From positions 16,678,001-16,742,000 of the forward strand of contig CP075494.1 of assembly GCA_021613535.1 (NCBI GenBank): a DNA stretch of 64,000 bases, given 5' to 3'. A program made the translations under genes and the position numbers. How positions within the stretch are numbered: the first letter of the stretch is position 1; the number at the start of each line of letters is the position of its first letter. Positions 1 to 11,930 of the stretch are shown one piece after another. A model generated the notes under the pieces. It was not told where the DNA came from. It made no database searches and saw nothing but the letters and a program-made list of their open reading frames with translations. This DNA is from Adineta vaga (Eukaryota; Rotifera).

Positions 1-300
1 GGTTCTTTAATTGTTTCTAATTTAATAATTGAAATCAATGAATTGTAAAAGAGAAGAATAAAGAGTGAAAGAATTAATAGAAAAATAAATAATCGTGTTG
101 ATATTCGTTCATTTCGAAGATCATGTTCGTTGATTGAAGGTGGTATAGATTGAAATAAATTTAAATTTCTAGCAAATTCTATCGCTTTTAATAATAAATT
201 ATTTATACGTTGACAAATAATTGACACTAAATAAAAGATAAAACTCGATTATCATTATTCAAATGTATTTTATTGGATAAAATGATGTTTGATTCTTACT
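1..300 (-). CDS. N-terminal part of a multi-pass membrane protein (bdelloid family of unknown function), runs off the left edge
   Basis: Reading the minus strand, an open frame of about 75 codons runs from a splice acceptor (AG at 228-227) to the window edge. It has a polar start, then the stretch NERISTRLFIFLLILS followed by one strongly hydrophobic segment, probably the first membrane helix. From memory this ISTRLF-type start belongs to a large bdelloid family of multi-helix membrane proteins with no known function. A good donor (gtaaga) sits at 299-294. Splicing 300 to 226 removes 73 bp and builds the start ATG from A at 300 plus TG at 226-225. No in-frame ATG is seen just upstream, so the split start codon is the simplest reading. 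The C-terminal part is outside the window. Family name moderate, start less sure. Confidence 0.55.
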
Positions 301-581
301 CGAAAGTATACGATTAATAATATAAAATTGATAAGAATAATTTGAAATAAAATTTGTAAAAAGAAATATAATATAATTACAAAACAATAAACTCGTTTCC
401 TTCTTTAAAATAATATCACATATGAATTATAATGCATTAGAAATAATGAAATATGTTCGACAGATTGTGGAAGAATACTATTTCCCTACCTAATTATATT
501 TTAATATAGTTTTTAACAACAGAAATCAAAGTTTTTTTTATATAAGATTTTAATCATAAACGTATACAAAAACGATTAACA

Positions 582-2088
582 ATGAATCCCAGAATACAAG
601 TTTGTAATATAGAATTGTTTTATGAAAATAAAACTAATCGACGATTTTTATTCGATTATTTCAGCCAGAAGTATTGTCTGATCAATCAACAACAATGTAT
701 GTCAATTGTAGTTTTATTTAAAAATTATATAAAAACCATTAATTATTTTAGATTTGAATATTTTCGAAGAAGAAAATTGATGATGATTATCATTTTTAGT
801 ATTCTTATGATTTGGATCATATTAACTGTTATCATTGTAAAAAGCATTGTTACTAATAACAAGGAAAATATATCAACAACAACAAAATCAATGACAACAA
901 CATCATCATCAACAACAACAACAGAGACAACGACGATAGTAAGAAAAGGTATAACATAACAATCTTTTCAATAAGAAATAAACTTATGTCAAAAGAGAAC
1001 TTTTCTCGAAAGCTTTAAACAAAGTATATATGATAGATTTCATTTTACATTTCATATGTACTATTTTCCAATCTAATCCTATTCGAATATATCTTCTAGG
1101 ATGGTTTCGCAGTGGTGACATGGAAAATTCACGATCTCAACACACTGCATCTGTATTAAAAAGTGGAAAAGTATTGGTTTGTGGTGGAAGGACTATGGTC
1201 ACTGGTTTACGTCAATGTGAGTTATATGATCCGTCAACAGAATATTGGAATAGTACTACTGGTATGCAAATTCCACGATCAGGACATACAGCATCCGTCT
1301 TATTAGATGGACAAGTACTCATTGTTGGTGGTGATAAACTTTTCGGGTCTCAACCAAAATTTGCTGAATTATTCGATCCATCGACAGAAAATTGGACAAC
1401 TACTAGTGATATGGCAATTACACGAATTGGACATACTGCATCCGTATTACCAAATGGAAAAGTATTAGTCATTGGTGGAAACAATAAAGGTGCTTTGAAT
1501 ACTGCTGAATTATATGATCCATCAACAAAAAATTGGATAAGTATTAAGACAATGAGATATGCTCGATCTGGACACACTGCATCTGTATTATTAAATGGAA
1601 AAGTATTGGTCACAGGTGGATCTAACCTCATTAGTGCTGAATTATATGATTTATCAACAGGAACTTGGACAACTACTACAGATATGACATATCCTCGATC
1701 TGGACATACTGCATCGATGATATCAAACAGTAAAGTATTAGTCTCAGGTGGAATGCAACATCTTGATAATACTAATAGTGCTGAATTATATGATATATTA
1801 ACCAAAAGTTGGACAACAGTTGCTAATATGACATATGGCCGAACGCAACATACCGCATCCGTCTTAAATACTGGAAATATTTTGATTAGCGGCGGTAAAT
1901 ATGGTGAACATACATACAATACTGCTGAGATTTATGATTCATTAACAGACGAATGGAAACCAACTACTAGAATGCAAAATGCACGATATCTACATACTAC
2001 ATCAGTTTTATCGGATGGAAAAGTATTTCTTACAGGTGGAGATAACGGTATGCGTTTTCTCACTAGTACTGAGATATATTATCCATAA
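582..2088 (+). CDS. Kelch-repeat surface protein with signal anchor and Thr-rich stalk
   Basis: Two exons, 582-948 and 1100-2088, join in frame across a 151-bp intron (donor gtataa, acceptor ctag) to give about 451 residues. Exon 1 has a basic stretch (FRRRK), one membrane helix near residues 66-87 and then a Ser/Thr-rich stalk. Exon 2 encodes seven Kelch-type units, each with a form of HTASVL..GKVLV.GG..........AELYDPST..W, enough for one beta-propeller. It ends right after the seventh unit. This is the layout of a type II membrane protein with an extracellular propeller, a very common design in bdelloids; ligand unknown. The N-terminus is uncertain: a possible short intron ends at the attttag near 750, so the true start may be downstream or in another exon. 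The antisense frame at 1350-1919 is a shadow of the repeats. Confidence 0.75.
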
Positions 2089-3026
2089 ACAAGAAAAATT
2101 ATATCAATATCGAATATATCATTGTCATCTATTATTTAATTCGATAACAATTCTATTCATCAACGATGGTGCATAATCAATAAAAAAATCTTTTCTATGC
2201 ACATTTGGAATAAATAATAACAATGAGATCGTTTCCTTTTTTTTTCAAAATCAGTTATCATTCATCAGAAATATCAAAACATTTTTATATTATTATAACA
2301 ATGAATATCACCTTTCTTTTTTTAAAGAACAGCAATGTTTTCTAAGAGAAAAACGATTTTTTTTTCACATAAAGTTTATTCACCTGTTTCCATACAAATG
2401 AAAGTCAATCTGTTAGTCAATAATGGTTATGGAGTCTTTTCATTGAATGTGAATCAATTGTACTTCCACAGAAATCATTTTATTCAAAACATTCATTGAT
2501 TATATGTAGTACAAATACAAGTCTCTCATTTCATATTTGTCTTATACAGTTAAAAATGATGAATTTAATTTGATTGAAAAAGTTACTTGTACTGATATTA
2601 TATATTAATTTACTTATCACATCAGCTGAGGGGTGAGGGTGTGGGTTATATTCTTCTCTGCACCCACACCCACACCCACACCCACACCCACCCTCAATCG
2701 TAGACGCATATATTTTGAAAGCTAACTAGAATATTTTAGTTGAATCTAGGTTTTTTATTGAATAGTATGTATAAAAATGAAAGAGAATTAGATCTCATAT
2801 AAATAATTGACAACTCAACTCCTGTACTAAAGCGACATCTATTATAACTAAACAAGATACACCAGAATTCTTCTCGTTCTTCAAGAAGCAAGCAGCACAA
2901 TGAGTCATTTATATTTAAGCTGGGAAAGTAGATTTTTCCCCATGATACAAACGTGTATGGTATCCTGTCATTTACATGTTAAATACACACTCGGAAGGTT
3001 GATTTTCACACCAAGTATCAGTGTTC
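2089..3026. other. Intergenic AT-rich stretch with one telomere-like hairpin
   Basis: No coding sequence is convincing here. The only structure is the G/C-skewed hairpin at 2631-2695, listed separately. A short open frame at 2900-3091 overlaps the start of the next gene and has no recognisable motif. It is more likely leader sequence. Confidence 0.5.
2631..2695. repeat. Telomere-like TGTGGG inverted pair (hairpin)
   Basis: GGGTGAGGGTGTGGGT (2631-2646) faces a run of five CCCACA-type units ending CACCCACCCTC (2661-2695) across a loop of about 14 bases. The unit matches the bdelloid telomere hexamer TGTGGG. It is the longest such tract in the window. Confidence 0.7.
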
Positions 3027-4965
3027 ATGTCGAGCACTATCATTCCATATTTTCAAACATTACCAGTCGAACTACTTTGCCGCATCTTTGACGCAGTCTT
3101 GATGCGCAGACAATTGTATTCTCACTTGGACAAGTATGTCAACGACTTAGATCGGCTATCAGCAGTTACAATCAATATAGTCTCAACTTTAAATCAATCT
3201 CGCAATCAAATTTCTATTTTTTTTGTCAAACGATGGATCCTAAAAGAGTCGTTTCACTTACACTAGCTGATGATGATCGAACACCGGGTCAAGTCGATTT
3301 GTTTCTTTCACTCGTTCAGATCCAGCAGTTCGCTCGACTTCGCTCGCTTACTCTTATACAAATCGACGAGTGTCATGTAGATATCATTTTGAAGCGTATT
3401 CACGTTTGTCTACTCAAATATCTCTCACTCAGTATTAAAGAATATGAAAATAGACATAGAAAAACAACTGTAGATCGTCTCTCAATCGTTATCGCTCAAT
3501 CTCAGCTTCGGAGGCTCGATTTGGCTATTAGAAAAGATCGAGTATCTGACATGGTATGGCCTATCAATTGCACAATTCGACATCTCATAATCAGTGGAAT
3601 TATGGACTTTGTTTATATGTGTACTATATTTCGGCACTCCCCTCATCTTCAAACACTTGTGACTAGAGATTGCTTCAGAGGCATTCGTAATGATATTGTC
3701 TCAATGTCTTCTGCCGTTTCACTCCTGAAGTTAACCTCACTCACCATTGAAGAATCAGATATTACTTTTCATCAACTCGAATCGTTTCTTTCATTTACTC
3801 CTTTACTAGAATATCTCAAAAGAATTGGCGGAAAAAACTTAGTTGAGGGAAAGCAGTGGGAAGAATTCATCTGCAAAAATCTGCAATTATTGGGTAGGTT
3901 CGAATTTTTTTATAGCATACAAAAACGGCATAATCAAAACGCTGAAGATCTCCAGTTGATAATTGCACCATTTCGATCACCTTTTTGGATCAAAAACAAA
4001 AATTGGTTTGTCACTTGTGAATATAATACTCATTGTTCTTCTTTAATCTACCTCTATACGATACCGAACTGTCAATCAACCTTACAATATGAATCATATC
4101 TACATAGAGTGTCTCTTTCCACTTCCTCTGAAACAACAGAAAGTAATTCGACAATAATGAACAATGTGGAAACGATTCACTTATCGATGAAAAATAATTT
4201 GGCTGCTGACATTGAACAAAAAGTAAGCGATCAAATGAGCATTCATATTGTAACCTCCAAATATAAGAGAAATATTGAATTAGATCCATACAGTCAGTAT
4301 TAGCATCGAAACGATTCCGACTGTTAAAGTTTACCTTTGAACACTTGCAAATGATTTTCAACGATGACAGCTTCATACTTTTTATCTTTCCTTATTTTTA
4401 GAGAGCAACAACTGTATGTCCTTTGTTTCGTAAAACGACGGAACTTCGTCTTGATCTGCTCAAGAACTGGTCGCTATTTCGACTGTGTTATATTTCTATT
4501 CTTATCGATTTTTCACAGCTTACAAAAATCGTACTCACAAGCCACTATTTTCACGAATGCAATGTCTACACACTAATGGATATAGCTAATTTTATTTGAT
4601 TAGCATACAATCTTTCGTCACTGTTCATTTGTCATAACTTGTCGCCAAATAAGTTTCCTTTATCTATAGAAACTATTTGCTCGCTGATTCCACGTCAAGT
4701 GAAACATGCGCAAATACCAGTGAGACACTTAAACGAGATAAAAACAATTCTAGAAAATTGTGGTCACTTGTCAAGTATTCAATTAAACATAACGCATTCA
4801 AGATTTTCTGACAAAATCGTACAGTGGCTTGCAGAGAATACGATTAATTCAAAATATCGACGTGGTCACAGAGTTCTCAGCATATGGTTGGGAAGGAAAA
4901 TGTATCACTCAGATGAATTCAGCGTCGATCATAAACGCATCAAACTAAATCAAGACTACGAATGA
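3027..4965 (+). pseudogene. F-box / leucine-rich family gene, broken
   Basis: The frame from ATG 3027 begins with an F-box (PYFQTLPVELLCRIFDA). It then loses register near 3092-3097 by one net base, and the rest of the F-box region continues in another frame that runs on as the open frame to 4303, with family motifs such as MDPKRVVSLTLADDDRTPGQ and WPINCTIRHLIISG. From about 4418 the C-terminal part resumes (LFRKTTELRLDLLKNWSLFR), crosses an in-frame TGA near 4590, and ends with SIWLGRKM and HKRIKLNQ at 4965. The 4250-4402 stretch may be an intron (gtaacc to ttatttttag) or decayed coding sequence. F-box proteins normally link substrates to SCF ubiquitin ligases. The frameshift and internal stop argue for a recently lost gene. 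Confidence 0.7.
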
Positions 4966-5305
4966 ATTGATAAGAAATTTTTCCTTCTCGAGTTAGTTAA
5001 ATCTTCTTAAGTATGACGATGATGATACGATATCATTTTTTACTTTTGGAATTACAAAATAAAACGATAAAATTCCAGTTTATTAAAAAGAAAATCTTAA
5101 CACTTGAAGTCCGCAACAGTGATTTTGTCAGCTTGTGATGCTTTGATTATCCACCTCGGTTTGATGATGTGAATTCATCAATGATTCCTTTGAGACCTAT
5201 TTTGACATTGAAAGTAAGCATACCATTTCCACTTTCATGTATTAAATCGTGTTTTAAAAATGCCTGTGCATGAATTGCCGCAAATATTCATCGGTGTGCC
5301 ATCTT

Positions 5306-5361
5306 GAGGGTGAGGGTGTGGGTGTTGGATAGATGTAATGCTCACACGCACACTCACACAC
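5306..5361. repeat. Telomere-like inverted pair
   Basis: GAGGGTGAGGGTGTGGGTG at 5306-5324 is followed about 20 bases later by CTCACACGCACACTCACACAC, a degenerate complement. Same arrangement as the site at 2631. Confidence 0.6.
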
Positions 5362-5976
5362 TTGATTATGATTCAATTTAACATTATTGACATTGAATGA
5401 AAATTAATTGAAATCAGAATTGCGCAAATACAAATATAGCTTTTACTGGATCATAATAACCAGGAAAAACCAGAATAAAATCTGTCCTCATATTTGTGCA
5501 GTACTCAAAAAGTGTGAGTGAAAATAAAATCGACACATAATATCCATATCTTTATACTCATGAAAAGTTTGATTTAACCTTCTAACAGTAATGCCTGTTG
5601 AACAAATGCAAGAATAAAAATAAAAAAAGAACGTTTTTTTCTTATCAAAACAGTTATCTTTTTTCTCGATTTAATTTAACTGCTGGTATTATGTGGTGTT
5701 TGTTATAAATCTGTCTTGTTGATTAAATAATTTCTATATAATGTTGATAAAATCGATGGGATAATTAGTGATCGATCTTTTTAGGACTTATTTTTGTTTA
5801 CATACGATAAGAATAGTATTTGAAAAGGACTAAAATTCTATAGAAGATAAGAAAATAATACACATTTCAGCTGTCTTCTTTTGAATAGAAATTTTATCTT
5901 AAGTCATAATGAATATCGAATTAGAAGCAAAATATGACGCTGCCATTATATTAAAATATTATCTAATGCGATCATG

Positions 5977-6035
5977 AAGGGTGTGGGTGTGTGTGCGTGT
6001 GCGTGTGAATGAGTTAATAAAGATCACCCACAGCC
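5977..6035. repeat. Telomere-like GT tract with short complement
   Basis: AAGGGTGTGGGTGTGTGTGC and further GT-rich bases (5977-6007) are followed by CACCCACAGCC near 6025. It is a weaker hairpin than the others. Confidence 0.5.
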
Positions 6036-6776
6036 ACGTATAGACGGTACTAGTAAATTTTCTTCGACCATCACACCAAAACTTGAGATCTAAAAAAATT
6101 CGTTTATTTTTGAGAGTGTAGGTAGTGGTATTATTGAAACAACCGATGTAGATGAAAGTGATTTGTGAATTCCACTGTATGCTGAAACATAGACACTGTA
6201 CAAAGCGCATCTACTTACATTAACGTCCTCATAAAATATAGATGATAATCTGTCTTGAAAAAATTCCTTTATTAAGCATTGTAATCGTTGCAGTGTAACA
6301 CACTTTTACTAGACAGAAAAAGAAAATTAAAAAATTGCGAGATTGTTGCTGTTTTTCATCAACATGTGTGCAATTCTCTTTTCTTTTTCTTTTTTCGTTC
6401 TTAACAGAATATTTTCTGCAATAACATTCCTTATTGTTTGATTACTACATTGGATTTTCAATCACACTTAAAAGTAAACATTATCGTTCTTCACTTCCTT
6501 TTCGTTACTTTTTGATGATTATAGGCAAAAGAAATATATTTCTCTCTACACATGTGCAAAATACTTATTTACATAATAAAATCATTCAACCGTATCTACT
6601 TACTTGTGTTTTTTTCCAACATAACATCGTTTTAACGTCAATGATAACTATAAATCCGATCTCTGGATTATGAAGTGTACAAATTGTATTGACCTTCTCA
6701 TCTTTCAAACCGTTAAATATTTTTCTAACCAATTAATATATTCTTTTATTATAGAACAGTTCCAAGAAAGTAAACA

Positions 6777-7340
6777 ATGCAGAAACAACACTTACATCGT
6801 ATTGATAGTGCTATTCCTATAGTGAATTATCGAGATAGAAGAGTACCATCTTCATTAGAGTATAATATTGTTCAAATAGTTGATAATTTTATTCGAATAC
6901 GATCATTTTCATCAAGAGATTTAATAGAAATACTTGATTTCTTAAATCAAATTGATGACAAACAACTTCTTATTGATGCTCAATTATTTGAACATAAAGT
7001 TTATTCAATATTTATCATTATGGTAAAAGATTTATTAAACAAATTACACATGTTTGAATCATCTAATTTATCTTCTTCTTCCTCTACCAAACTCATCTGT
7101 AAAACAAATTATTCTTCAATAGAATTATTGAGACAGTGTTTAGAGAACTTAAATGAAATGAAAGGTTTCTCTAGCTTGGCAAAATTTCACATACAAGATA
7201 AACAGATTATGAATACGATCAAGAATTGTCTTTATTCGAATATGTTTCAACGAACTGAAAAAGTGGAGAGACGTTTATTATTCAAATGGCCAAGATATTT
7301 TCAAGATTATCAAGATAAGACAATACAGTGTTACACATAA
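6777..7340 (+). CDS. Unrecognised 187-residue protein
   Basis: An uninterrupted frame starts at ATG 6777 and ends at TAA 7340. The protein is polar, with predicted helical stretches (YNIVQIVDNFIRIRSFSS, SIELLRQCLENLNEMKGF), a serine run near residue 100 and several basic residues near the end. No signal peptide, membrane helix or known motif is visible. An acceptor-like ttattatag lies about 20 bases upstream, so a leader intron or further 5' exon is possible. I do not recognise a family. A frame this long is unlikely by chance in such AT-rich DNA, but expression is unproven. Confidence 0.5.
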   Translation: MQKQHLHRIDSAIPIVNYRDRRVPSSLEYNIVQIVDNFIRIRSFSSRDLIEILDFLNQIDDKQLLIDAQLFEHKVYSIFIIMVKDLLNKLHMFESSNLSSSSSTKLICKTNYSSIELLRQCLENLNEMKGFSSLAKFHIQDKQIMNTIKNCLYSNMFQRTEKVERRLLFKWPRYFQDYQDKTIQCYT

Positions 7341-8105
7341 TATTTCAGTCGAGGGTGAAGCGAGTCATATGCGACGAGCATTATTTATTATCATATTACA
7401 GAAAAAACCGTTTTATTTTGCTTAACTTCTTGAGTTCCGAATTATGTTTTACTGAGATAAATCCAAGTAAATCATAAACGTGCCTTATAGTAACTATAAA
7501 ATATGCTAACCGTTTACTGTGGTTAGTTTCAATGAAACTGTTGAACGTGAATAGATATATTGACAGTTGCTTTTATTTACTACAAAGTAAAACTTTCATA
7601 GAATATCTGCTGAACAATTCTTTTCCCGTTTTACACAAAGAAAGATAGAAAAAATTGTATTTTACGCTGATAAACACCACAGAATATATTATGTAATAAT
7701 ATTTAGATCTTTCTAGAAGATCCATTTTGTTCATTTATAAATATGAAATAATAGAAAATATTTTCCGTTTATGTATATTGAAGTAGCATATTCAAGATCT
7801 TTCTTAATACAACCGTGTTTTTATTTACACATAGTTCATGTAGTTTCTAGAGCATCCCATAAAACTTCATTCGAAGAAAGCACATTTCAGTTTTTTTCTA
7901 TAAAGTATGCGATAATATTCGGTTATAAAGTATATGTAGCAAAAATGCTACTATGGAACTCAAAAGATTAAGAAAAACCTCGGATGACAAAGTTTTGACA
8001 CAGAAAATTTGTTCATTTCGAAAAAAATCACTTTTCAAAAGATAATTTATCATTGTTCTGTATTTTTTATTGAAATCAATACAAACAAGGAGTTTTTCAT
8101 ATAAA
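7341..8105. other. Intergenic, nothing recognised
   Basis: AT-rich spacer between two convergent candidate genes. The short frames at 7771-7971 (plus) and 7898-8152 (minus) overlap each other, lack motifs and look like chance openings. Confidence 0.45.
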
Positions 8106-8336
8106 TTAATGACGATGATATGGATTTCGTGCAAAATTTCCATTAAATGCATTTGGATGATTGTTTCTATTATTGGATGGAAATGTCATTCCATGTGTTG
8201 ATTGAATTTGATTCACAGAATTATGTGCACCATGTCGAGGTTGTTGATTTTTTCTATTACGATAGTTTTGCATTTCTGCAAGAATATCATACAATCGAGC
8301 AGTAGTGATGGCTTCTGCTGCAGTATGTGTGCTCAT
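8106..8336 (-). CDS. Small Asn/His-rich protein (76 residues)
   Basis: The minus-strand frame runs from ATG at 8336 to TAA at 8108-8106. It starts with a short helical segment (EAITTARLYDILAEMQ) and continues as a low-complexity tail rich in Asn, Arg, His and Gln, ending NPYHRH. It has no signal peptide or membrane segment. The split between an ordered start and a disordered polar tail looks like a real protein, but the family is not recognised and the frame is short. It could also be the last exon of a larger gene, though no clear acceptor was seen before the ATG. Confidence 0.4.
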   Translation of the reverse strand: MSTHTAAEAITTARLYDILAEMQNYRNRKNQQPRHGAHNSVNQIQSTHGMTFPSNNRNNHPNAFNGNFARNPYHRH

Positions 8337-9528
8337 TTTGTGAGTGATTGAGGAGGAATGAATGAAATATATCTTGTTGAAAATAACCTAACTTATGAAA
8401 AGCAATGAACCATAACAGAGAGAATATAAAATGTGTATGTTTTCGTGATTTTCATACTGAATATGTATCGATAAAGGAAGTAGCCATAATTGAAAAAAAG
8501 ATACTAAACATTAATTTACAAGACCGATGAAAAACAAATGTTTTTTTACTCGTTCCTGCTTAGATTCGTGAAATTTTAATTAACAAAAAAATAATTTCTT
8601 CGTTCTGTGATTTGTGTCATAGAAGAAAACAGATATCATAGGTATAGTTACCTGTGTTTGAAAGAAAAGAAATTTTTTTAAAATTAAATCACTAAAATAC
8701 ATTTCGAATTCCTATTATGTATTAATGTAACTTATAACACGACATTTGAAAAACTAGAAAAATCATTCTTTCACTTTTCTATCAATATTAACTGAAGATT
8801 TCCGGCATATCTGTCGCACCTATCTTCGATCTATGATTATACATAAGTCGAATCATTGTATCTATTTCTCTTATTCAATTCTTTTCATATCGAACAATTT
8901 AGTGATATTGAATTATAAACAGAAGAAAATATTGAATCTATTAATCAAACATACAAATCCAGTTTGTATTATTTATTGTATATTTTCTTCATTATTTGCA
9001 AATTATAATTAATCATAAACACGATGTGAAAATGTGACTCAATAGCCATTTTGTAGAGCTTAAAAAGTTGCATCGAATGAACCGGATAGATTGCCCTCAA
9101 AGGCAAACTCTAACAGAAATAAAATCTATTTAGTTCTAGTACATAACAAGTACTCGTCCGAGCTCTGATTCTTTCAGAGTAGTCTGTTTGTTTTTCCAAG
9201 TTTCTGAAATTTATTTTAGAGGAAATCTCGTCAATACTGCTGTTTAATACACACTATAACATTAGTGACATCTATTCAATATCTTTAAAAAGTTATTCTT
9301 TTGTTCTAAAATACAAATATTTTCGAAATTTTGTTAATTTGACAAGAAAATTAATCAATCCATTTTATTCCATTGGATTTGTTTGATTTTATATCATGAA
9401 CTCTGTTACAGTCGGTGATTTTTCCAACATAATCGTAATATTTTTGTTTACCTTGACTAATGTTTGCTTCGAATATTCAAATGCATCGACAGATATATCA
9501 TTCTTTTACCAGCTTCAATTCAAAACAA
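8337..9528. other. Intergenic, nothing recognised
   Basis: About 1.2 kb of AT-rich sequence. A slightly GC-richer patch near 9060-9190 shows no tRNA or snRNA features that I could identify. Confidence 0.45.
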
Positions 9529-11595
9529 ATGGCCATGGCAAACAACACAACACAATGTTTCCAATGTTTGAAATATAAAAAAATTACAATTCTTTGTAAA
9601 GGATGTTCAAAAGAATTCTGTCAAATCGACTGGAATGAACATCATGAGATGTTAAATGAAGAATTAAATGTTGTTATCAATGGTTATGATCAATTTAGAG
9701 ATAAGATAAACGATCAAAAACAAAACCCATTTAGTCACTCATTAATGAAACGAATTAATGAATGGGAAAGAAATTCAATTCGAACAATTGAACAAACGGC
9801 TGAAAAATGTCGACTAAATGTTATTGAATATTCGAGAACACATTTAAAAGGGATCGAACAAAAGCTAAGGGAATTAAGTGAACAAATCAAAGAAATTCAA
9901 CGAGAAAATGAATTTAATGAAATTGATTTGAAAGATTTAAGAGGAAAATTAAACCAAATGAATGAAGAACTGAATAATCCATCAAATATTTCAATCCGAG
10001 AACATCGTCAAGGATTTATTAATGAAATTTCAATTATTTCAAGAAAGAGTAAGTTCAAAGCTTTCAATTCTTATTCTATTGAAACGAAAAATTGATTTGA
10101 AATTCATGTCTAAACATTTAAATTTTCTTATTAAAAACAAAAAGACAAATCAAAATAATATAAAATGAAATTCAATGTAATTTTATGTTCTTCATTCGAA
10201 TGATTAAGGGAAACCTTGATATTTCGTGATCATAGTGAACAAATAAATGAAAAACGTCGTCTGTAAAAAGATTAACTTAGTCTTTATTATTTACTAATCT
10301 TTTAACATTATTGTCTTTATCTTTTTAATCGAGATAGATCTTTGATTTCTTTTCATAATTTCATTTCTTAAATAATCAAATGTCTTTTCTTCTTTATTTT
10401 ATTTTATCATCTTCACAATCATAAACATTTCATTTATGATCTTTAGTTCAAATAGACATGTATAAGATAATGAAGAGAATTAAGTAAAAGAGAGAAACAA
10501 AACATGTCAATATACATTTATATATTTACATTCTTATGTAAATCTTTTATAGAACACTAAATGAACAAACAAAAGATTGGAAAGTTATTTAAATTTCGAA
10601 GTATTTTTCGTTTATCAAATTAAACTGATCAACTCCAAAACCTTTTTTCTTTTCGTTGTTCAGAAACGAAATTGCAACAAAATGGAACAATTGTTGCGGG
10701 AAGAAATGGAAAAGGAAGTCAATTAAATCAACTCTCTAGTCCTCAAGGAATCTTTGTTGATGAAAACAAAAACATTTTCATTGCTGATTGTTCGAATAAT
10801 CGTATTGTTGAATGGAAATGTGATGAAAAACAAGGACAAATCATTGCAGGTGGAAATGGACATGGAAATAGAATAGATCAATTGAATTCTCCAACAGATG
10901 TGATTGTTGATCAACAAAATCATTCAATCATCATTGCTGATTATGGGAACAGACGAGTGATGCGATGGTCAAGAGATCAAAAACAACAAATTCTCATTCA
11001 AAATATTTGTTGTTTTGGTTTAACAATGGATCAACATGGATTTCTTTATGTTTCTGATTGTGAGAAGAATGAAGTGAGAAAATGGAAGTTAGAAAAGATT
11101 AATGAAAACAAAGAAGGAACATTAGTGGCAGGTGGAAATGGAAAAGGAAATCAAAGAAATCAATTCAACTTTCCTACTTTCATCTTTGTTGATAAAGATC
11201 AATATCTTTATGTTTCAGATTGGAAGAATCATCGTGTGATGAAATGGAGAAAAGATGCGAATAAAGGAATTGTTGTGGCTGGAGGAAATGGTAAAGGAAA
11301 CAATCTCAATCAATTTTATAAACCTAATGGATTGTTTGTTGATGAATTGAATCAAATCTATGTGGCAGATTGGGATAATCATCGAATAATGCGATGGTGT
11401 GAAGGAGATGAAGAAGGAGAGATTGTTGTTGGTGGAAATGGTGAAGAAAGTGAATCAAATCAATTGAGTCATCCTTGTGATTTATCATTCGATTTTGAAG
11501 GAAATCTTTATGTTTCAGATTGGGAAAATCATCGAATCGTTCGATTTGATAAAATTCATCGAAATGAACTTTGCATTTCAAACGAAAAGATTTGA
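9529..11595 (+). CDS. B-box-like, coiled-coil, six-NHL-repeat protein
   Basis: Exons 9529-10048 and 10664-11595 join in phase across a 615-bp intron (donor gtaagt, acceptor ttgttcag) to give about 483 residues. The N-terminus has a cysteine/histidine zinc site (CFQC, then CKGCSKEFC and HH) like a B-box. Residues about 60-150 form a charged coiled coil (ELSEQIKEIQRENEFNEIDL). Exon 2 encodes six NHL units of the type FVD......YVSDW.NHRVMKW, which should close a six-bladed propeller. The architecture recalls TRIM-NHL proteins without the RING, a family strongly expanded in bdelloids. The role is probably protein or RNA binding; the partner is unknown. The start at 9529 (MAMANNTTQCFQC) was chosen because the zinc site follows at once; the frame is open further upstream to 9460. 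Confidence 0.8.
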
Positions 11596-11829
11596 TTTTG
11601 ACTTTGCAAAAGAAAAAAATTTTTATTCGAAATCAAATTGAGAAAATCTTTTAAAGATTGTGTTATTATGGTATCTTTTTTTGTGCCATTTGAGATTAAA
11701 TATTCATGAATATGTGATATTATAAACGAAGATTTAAACATAATTTACAATGTTCTTTTGTAACATATTCATAATTTTTTGAGTATAAATAACATTGTAT
11801 TGAAGATTGAATTGTCTAAATGATAAATA

Positions 11830-11930
11830 ATATTCCCTCGACTAAAAGGAGCGTCATATGAAAAAAAGGTTTGTGTATATGTATGTGTGTGTCAGGGTCG
11901 AAGGTCAAAAAAACATTTTTTTCGAAATTG
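11830..11930. repeat. Dispersed repeat, second copy near 37360 in opposite orientation
   Basis: The stretch TTCCCTCGACT, GTCATATG, GTTTGTGTAT and GGTCAAAAAA.CATTTTTTT recurs in the same order on the minus strand at about 37360-37445. Spacing is the same with scattered changes. Confidence 0.5.

Larger units (their letters stand above)
4966..6776. other. Intergenic region with two telomere-like sites
   Basis: This is about 1.8 kb of AT-rich sequence. Short open frames (5959-6210 minus, 6434-6673 plus) show no motif, and the first overlaps the GT-rich tract. The only clear structures are the telomere-like tracts at 5306-5361 and 5977-6035. An acceptor-like ttattatag near 6755 may end a leader intron of the next gene. 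Confidence 0.5.

Noticed and set aside
1350-1919. Long minus-strand open frame of 189 codons
   Set aside because: It is the exact antisense of the Kelch repeats, whose periodic sequence keeps the opposite frame open.
9060-9190. GC-richer patch considered as a small RNA gene
   Set aside because: I could not fold it into a tRNA cloverleaf by eye and saw no snRNA-type conserved box.
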